A stretch of DNA of 64,000 bases, from contig OX352763.1 of the NCBI GenBank assembly GCA_947095585.1, forward strand, positions 48,812,481-48,876,480, read 5' to 3'. Both the position numbers and the translations under genes were made by a program. The notes below the pieces were generated by a model. That model saw nothing but the letters and a program-made list of their open reading frames with translations. It did not search any database and was not told the origin of the DNA. Position 1 is the stretch's first letter; every line of letters begins with the position of its first letter. The DNA is from Nephrocerus scutellatus (taxonomy: Eukaryota; Arthropoda; Insecta; Diptera; Pipunculidae). Below, in pieces: positions 60,224 through 64,000 of this stretch.

Positions 60224-62819
60224 ATGCCCATCACTCAGTAAGTACTAACCTAACTGTAACTGGTAATGAACCAGCATTCGCAACCAGGAGTCGACGAGAA
60301 GTGTTAGCTATTACTCTTGTCACCGACTCTCTTAACCAATTAGTTCTAGACTGGAAGATATCGGCTGAAGATTCTTCCTCCGATCACCGGTACATACAAT
60401 TCAGCTTAGATGACAAACCCCCTCGCCAATCACCTTATAGAAATCATAGGAAGACTGACTGGCTCAAATACCGAGTAACGTTTAAAAACTATTTGAACGT
60501 ACACTCTGATCTTACAATCCCCCCCCCCTTAAGCACTAATGAACTTGACAATATGGTCATGTTAGTCACTTGTGCTTTTAATCAAGCGCTTTCTGCCTTC
60601 TGCCCTCTCATTTGTTCAAGAGGCAAGAAGAGGCCACATTGGTGGACCTCGGAGTTAGTGCATTTCAGGAGCAGCTGCAGAATGCTATTCAACGTAGCCA
60701 AGGCTACTAGATTAGAAGCTGATTGGGATGCATACAAAGCATCTCTCAAACTTTATAAAAGAGAATTAAGGACAGTCTAGGCTAAGATCCTCGCAACCAA
60801 TCAATAATGCTGCCTGAAAAAGGCAGATGGCTCGTGGACTACCTAAAGCGAAGAATTGCTAAATCTGCTTTTAGATACCCACTTCGTGGGAAGCTCCAAT
60901 TTGATAAGTAATGTCGGCCTTGAAAGAACGATATCTACATACGCACATGCGTATTGTAAAGGCAAGTCTGTAGAAACAGCTCTGCAAACACTGGTACGTT
61001 CTATTGAACATTCCCTTCACCACAAGGAGTACACAATGGTGGTATTCATAGACATTAAAGGTGATTTTAGCAACGTCAACACAATTGCGATTACGGACGC
61101 GCTGTCGACTTTGAGGGTGGACGACTCGCTTGGCAAATTGATTAATCGTCTGCTCACAAGTAGGATTATTAATTCAAAGCTGGGCGTGTCGTCTGGCAGA
61201 AGATCTGTCTGCAGAGGAACCCACAAGGTGGAGTCCTGTCCCCCCTTTTATGGAACTTAGCGGTAAATGAACTGCTGGTATTCCTAAGAGGTGAGGGCTG
61301 CAGAGTATTTGCTTATGCAGATGACGTTGCTATTGTCGTCTAAGGAAAATACCCGAATACCCTAAAGAAACTCCTGCAAAATGCTCTCAATAAGCTAACT
61401 TGCTGAGCAGATTGGCTTAGAAGTAAATCCTCACAAAACTGAGCTTGTCCTATTCACCAGGAAATATAAACTTCCACTTAGTAACCCTCCTTCTATAAAA
61501 GGTATAAGCTTAACATTCTCTGATAGAGCCAAATATTTGGTTCTTATTTTGGACAGGAGGCTGAGCTGGACACCTAACATACAAGAAAGAGTTCGTAAAG
61601 CCACAGTGGCACTCTTTTCATGCAAAAAAGCCATTGGTAGCTGTTGGGGTCTTCAACCTCATGTAACCCATTGGCTATATACAGCGGTAGTAAGACCTAC
61701 TCTTCTATACGGTGTATGGTGGACTGTCCTAAATAAAAAAGTAAACCTTTATATAGTAAGCAAAGTACAAAGATCACCTAGTCTACGCATGAGCGGAGCA
61801 CTTCGTACAATCCCCTCCGCCGCATTGGACATCGACCTTACACCACTCGAAATTTACAGCGAGCAATGCTATCTCCCAGTGGACTATAAATGAAATCGGT
61901 CACTCCTGACACTCCTGACTCCTGAATTTATTCAGAATTCCAGACAGCATAGACTGCACCATTCCGCAACTCCATTTTAACAAAAACTTCCAGGTCACCT
62001 TTCCCTCCAGATCATTCTGGGACGAAGACGCTTACCTGGAAGATAAACATTTATTTTTATATAGACGGGTCAAAAACTAATGACGGAGTCGGCGAAGGTG
62101 TTTTTTTACAAAAGCTAAATCTTAGCCTCTCTTTCCGTCTCACTGTTTTCCAGGTTGAAATTAAGGCAATCAGTTAAGCCTTGTCGTGGCTGAAGAGAAA
62201 CGTCATATCCGCTAAGGATATCCGTATATTCTCGGATAGCCAAGCTTCACTAAAATCCCTGGAATCAGTCTCTACAAGTTCAATTTTAGCTCTTTACTGC
62301 CGTACATCTCTCGTGGAGATGTCGGAGCAGTTCAATATCCACCTGTGTTGGGTACCGGGGCTCAGAGACATTTCGGGTAACTGTATGGCTGACGAACTCG
62401 CCAAGCAAGGAACTACACTACCCTTCTTACCTGAATTTGGTTCCATAGGCATCCCAAACGCTACATTCAAATTCTTGTTAAAGCGGGATGCTAACGTAAA
62501 AACTCACTGTAGGTGGTCAAACGGTACAACTTGCACAGCGACAAAGCAGATCTGGCCCAAGCTGGATGCGAAACGGTCCAAGTGTTTGATCATTCAAAAA
62601 AGATCGCATCGGCGGTATTGTAGGTGTCATCACTGGACACTGTCTCATAGGCAGGCATGCAGCAAGACTGTGAGTCTTCTTGAATGACTTCTGTAGAAGC
62701 TGCTTGGATGAGGAGGAGGAGGAGACCCTCGCCCATCTTCTCTATACTAGTCCAGCCCTCGCCCAAAGGCGTAAACTCCATATGAGAGCTTTCTTTTACA
62801 GCGACACTTATGATCTCAT
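60224..62819 (+). pseudogene. LOA/I-type LINE ORF2, degraded
   Basis: The endonuclease tail and linker are open over 60217-60780 (DHRYIQFSLDDKPP, RPHWWTSELVHFR). RT follows with frame breaks: KGKSVETALQTLV, FIDIKGDFSNVNT (motif A), then in another frame PQGGVLSPLLWN and FAYADDVAIVV (61210-61340). The RT tail (LDRRLSWTPNIQERVRKATV) leads into RNase H (WLKRNVISAKDIRIFSDSQA, LCWVPGLRDISGNCMADELA) and a CCHC tail to about 62790. It is cut at 62819 by another LINE. The sequence is closely related to 38958-40170. Confidence 0.82.
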
Positions 62820-64000
62820 TGTTGTTGTTGTAGCAACTATTAATTCGTGTTAGTCCAAACGTTGGGTTGTTGTGTTTGTGTAGCTGTCGGAACAGTCCAG
62901 ACCCAGAAATGCGGCTGCTTCGACAGGCTGTGTCCATAGTGATAGAGGTGTGAGTTCGGTTCGGGTGATCGGGTTTGAGACATGCCAGTAGAATTGTTTG
63001 GCGAGAAGCTCGTTGTGCTCTTTCACTTTAAGCATTTGGGTTTCTTGATGGAGATGGTCCTCATGTGACATGTGGTGGCAGCCAGTGATGATGCGAAGAG
63101 CAGCATTCTGACAGGATTAAAGCTTCTGCCATTGTGTGTGGTAGAGGCGAGGTGTCCAAATGGGTGCCGCATAGTTTAGTACCGATCTGCCAATCGCTTG
63201 ATATGTGGTACGAAGGCTTTTTTTTGTCCTTACCCCATGTACTGCCCGCTAGGGATTTGAGGACTTTATTTCTGGACATGGCTCGTTTGTGAATGTTTCC
63301 CGAGTGAGTCGAAAATGTCAGCAGATTGTCGAATGTGACCCCCAAAATCTTTGGATGTTTGATTGTAGGGATTGTGCCGCCGTGTATTGAGATGTCGAGC
63401 TGTAGGTTGACTTCTTTGGTCCAGGTGGTGAAAAGTGTAGCGGACGATTTTTCTGGAGACAGGATTAGTTTTCGACTGGTAATAATGTCTTCTAGTGTAT
63501 CGAGGTAGGCGTTGATGTTTCTGCAAATGGCGGGGATGTCCTTGCCTGAGGCAAGAATAGTGCAGTCGTCGGCGTACGGTATCAATTTGACTCAGGTAGG
63601 TGGTGCAGGGAGTTTTGCCATGTAGTGGTTGAAGAGTGTCGGTGAAAGGACCCCTCCTTGGGGTAAACCTTGCTTTACTTTCCTGTATAGCGATTTTTTG
63701 TTCCGAAATTCGACGTAGGATTTCCTACCATTAAGGTAGTTGGTAAGCCAACGTTTCGTGGTGTTGTGTGTGACTCTATGATGTCTAGGTCAACGGTGTC
63801 GAATGCCTTAGATAGGTCCAGTGCAACAAGGACAGTGCGGTCACAGGGACGCTGTTGGTTAAGTCCTTGCGAGATGAGTGTTGTGATCTCCGAAAGGGCT
63901 GTGGTTGTGCTGCACTGCTTGCGAAAGACGTGTTGGTGTTCAGCTGACTGGAGTTTGGAATGAAGCTGAGGAAGTAGTATAGCTTCTAGTATTTTCGCTG
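62820..64000 (-). pseudogene. Jockey/I-group LINE, 3' part (cut by window edge)
   Basis: The 3' end on the minus strand is GCTACAACAACAACAAT at 62820-62835, inserted in the LOA-type LINE. Moving right: a tail (EHNELLAKQFYWH), LKSLAGSTWGKDK, PTIKHPKILGVTFDNLL, IPYADDCTILASG (63545-63585, catalytic YADD) and QGLPQGGVLSPTLFN (63640-63680). Frame breaks occur near 63060, 63215 and 63590. The 5' part lies beyond 64000. Confidence 0.82.

Overview
The window is insect nuclear DNA, most likely from a higher fly (Diptera). It has one recognisable cellular gene, the 3' half of autophagy gene Atg9 on the + strand. Eight exons can be placed (36822-36949, 37007-37191, 57339-57517, 57574-57705, 57768-57921, 58001-58441, 58506-58840, 58897-59113), all joined by GT-AG introns with matching codon phase. 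The N-terminal exons lie beyond the left edge, so all of 1-36821 is intron or further upstream. The intron 37192-57338 is 20.1 kb. Both large introns are packed with nested transposable elements. The species is not identifiable from the sequence alone.

Left part, 1-31510: an old Ty3/Gypsy element (Gypsy-1, minus strand; pieces 12703-15277 and 31451-31510) has been split by two tandem LTR-retrotransposon arrays. Array 1 (1-12702, continuing off the left edge) is a head-to-tail series LTR-internal-LTR-internal-LTR of a gag-protease-only element with 2.1-kb LTRs. Array 2 (15278-31450) is a similar series with five 0.27-kb LTRs and four internal regions of a Gypsy element with a tRNA-Trp-like primer site. 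In each array all copies share the same inactivating lesions, which argues for DNA-level tandem amplification of an already dead copy. A deleted Helitron (15355-16721) sits in the leftmost LTR of array 2.

Middle, 31511-36821: an R1-clade-like LINE with two overlapping ORFs (+), then a repeat of a family with AAATTCTCTA terminal inverted repeats and an internal minisatellite, then plain intron and the first Atg9 exon pair.

The 20-kb Atg9 intron holds, left to right: more copies of the minisatellite family; a gutted LTR element with 4-bp target duplications (38772-41058) whose interior is partly replaced by a LOA/I-type LINE tail; a Jockey-like LINE interrupted by a Helitron (42994-44298) that itself carries a tRNA-derived SINE with 9-bp target duplications; a broken Copia element; a 266-bp inverted-repeat MITE; a minus-strand LINE split by a structurally complete Copia element (49070-53133, 5-bp target duplication, half-tRNA-iMet primer site); a Gypsy pol remnant; an RTE-like LINE; and two further tRNA-like SINE candidates.

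Downstream of Atg9 (59114-64000) come a 3' UTR with a polyadenylation signal, a second LOA/I-type LINE, and another LINE on the minus strand cut by the window edge. No transposable-element ORF in the window looks fully intact; only Atg9 appears functional.
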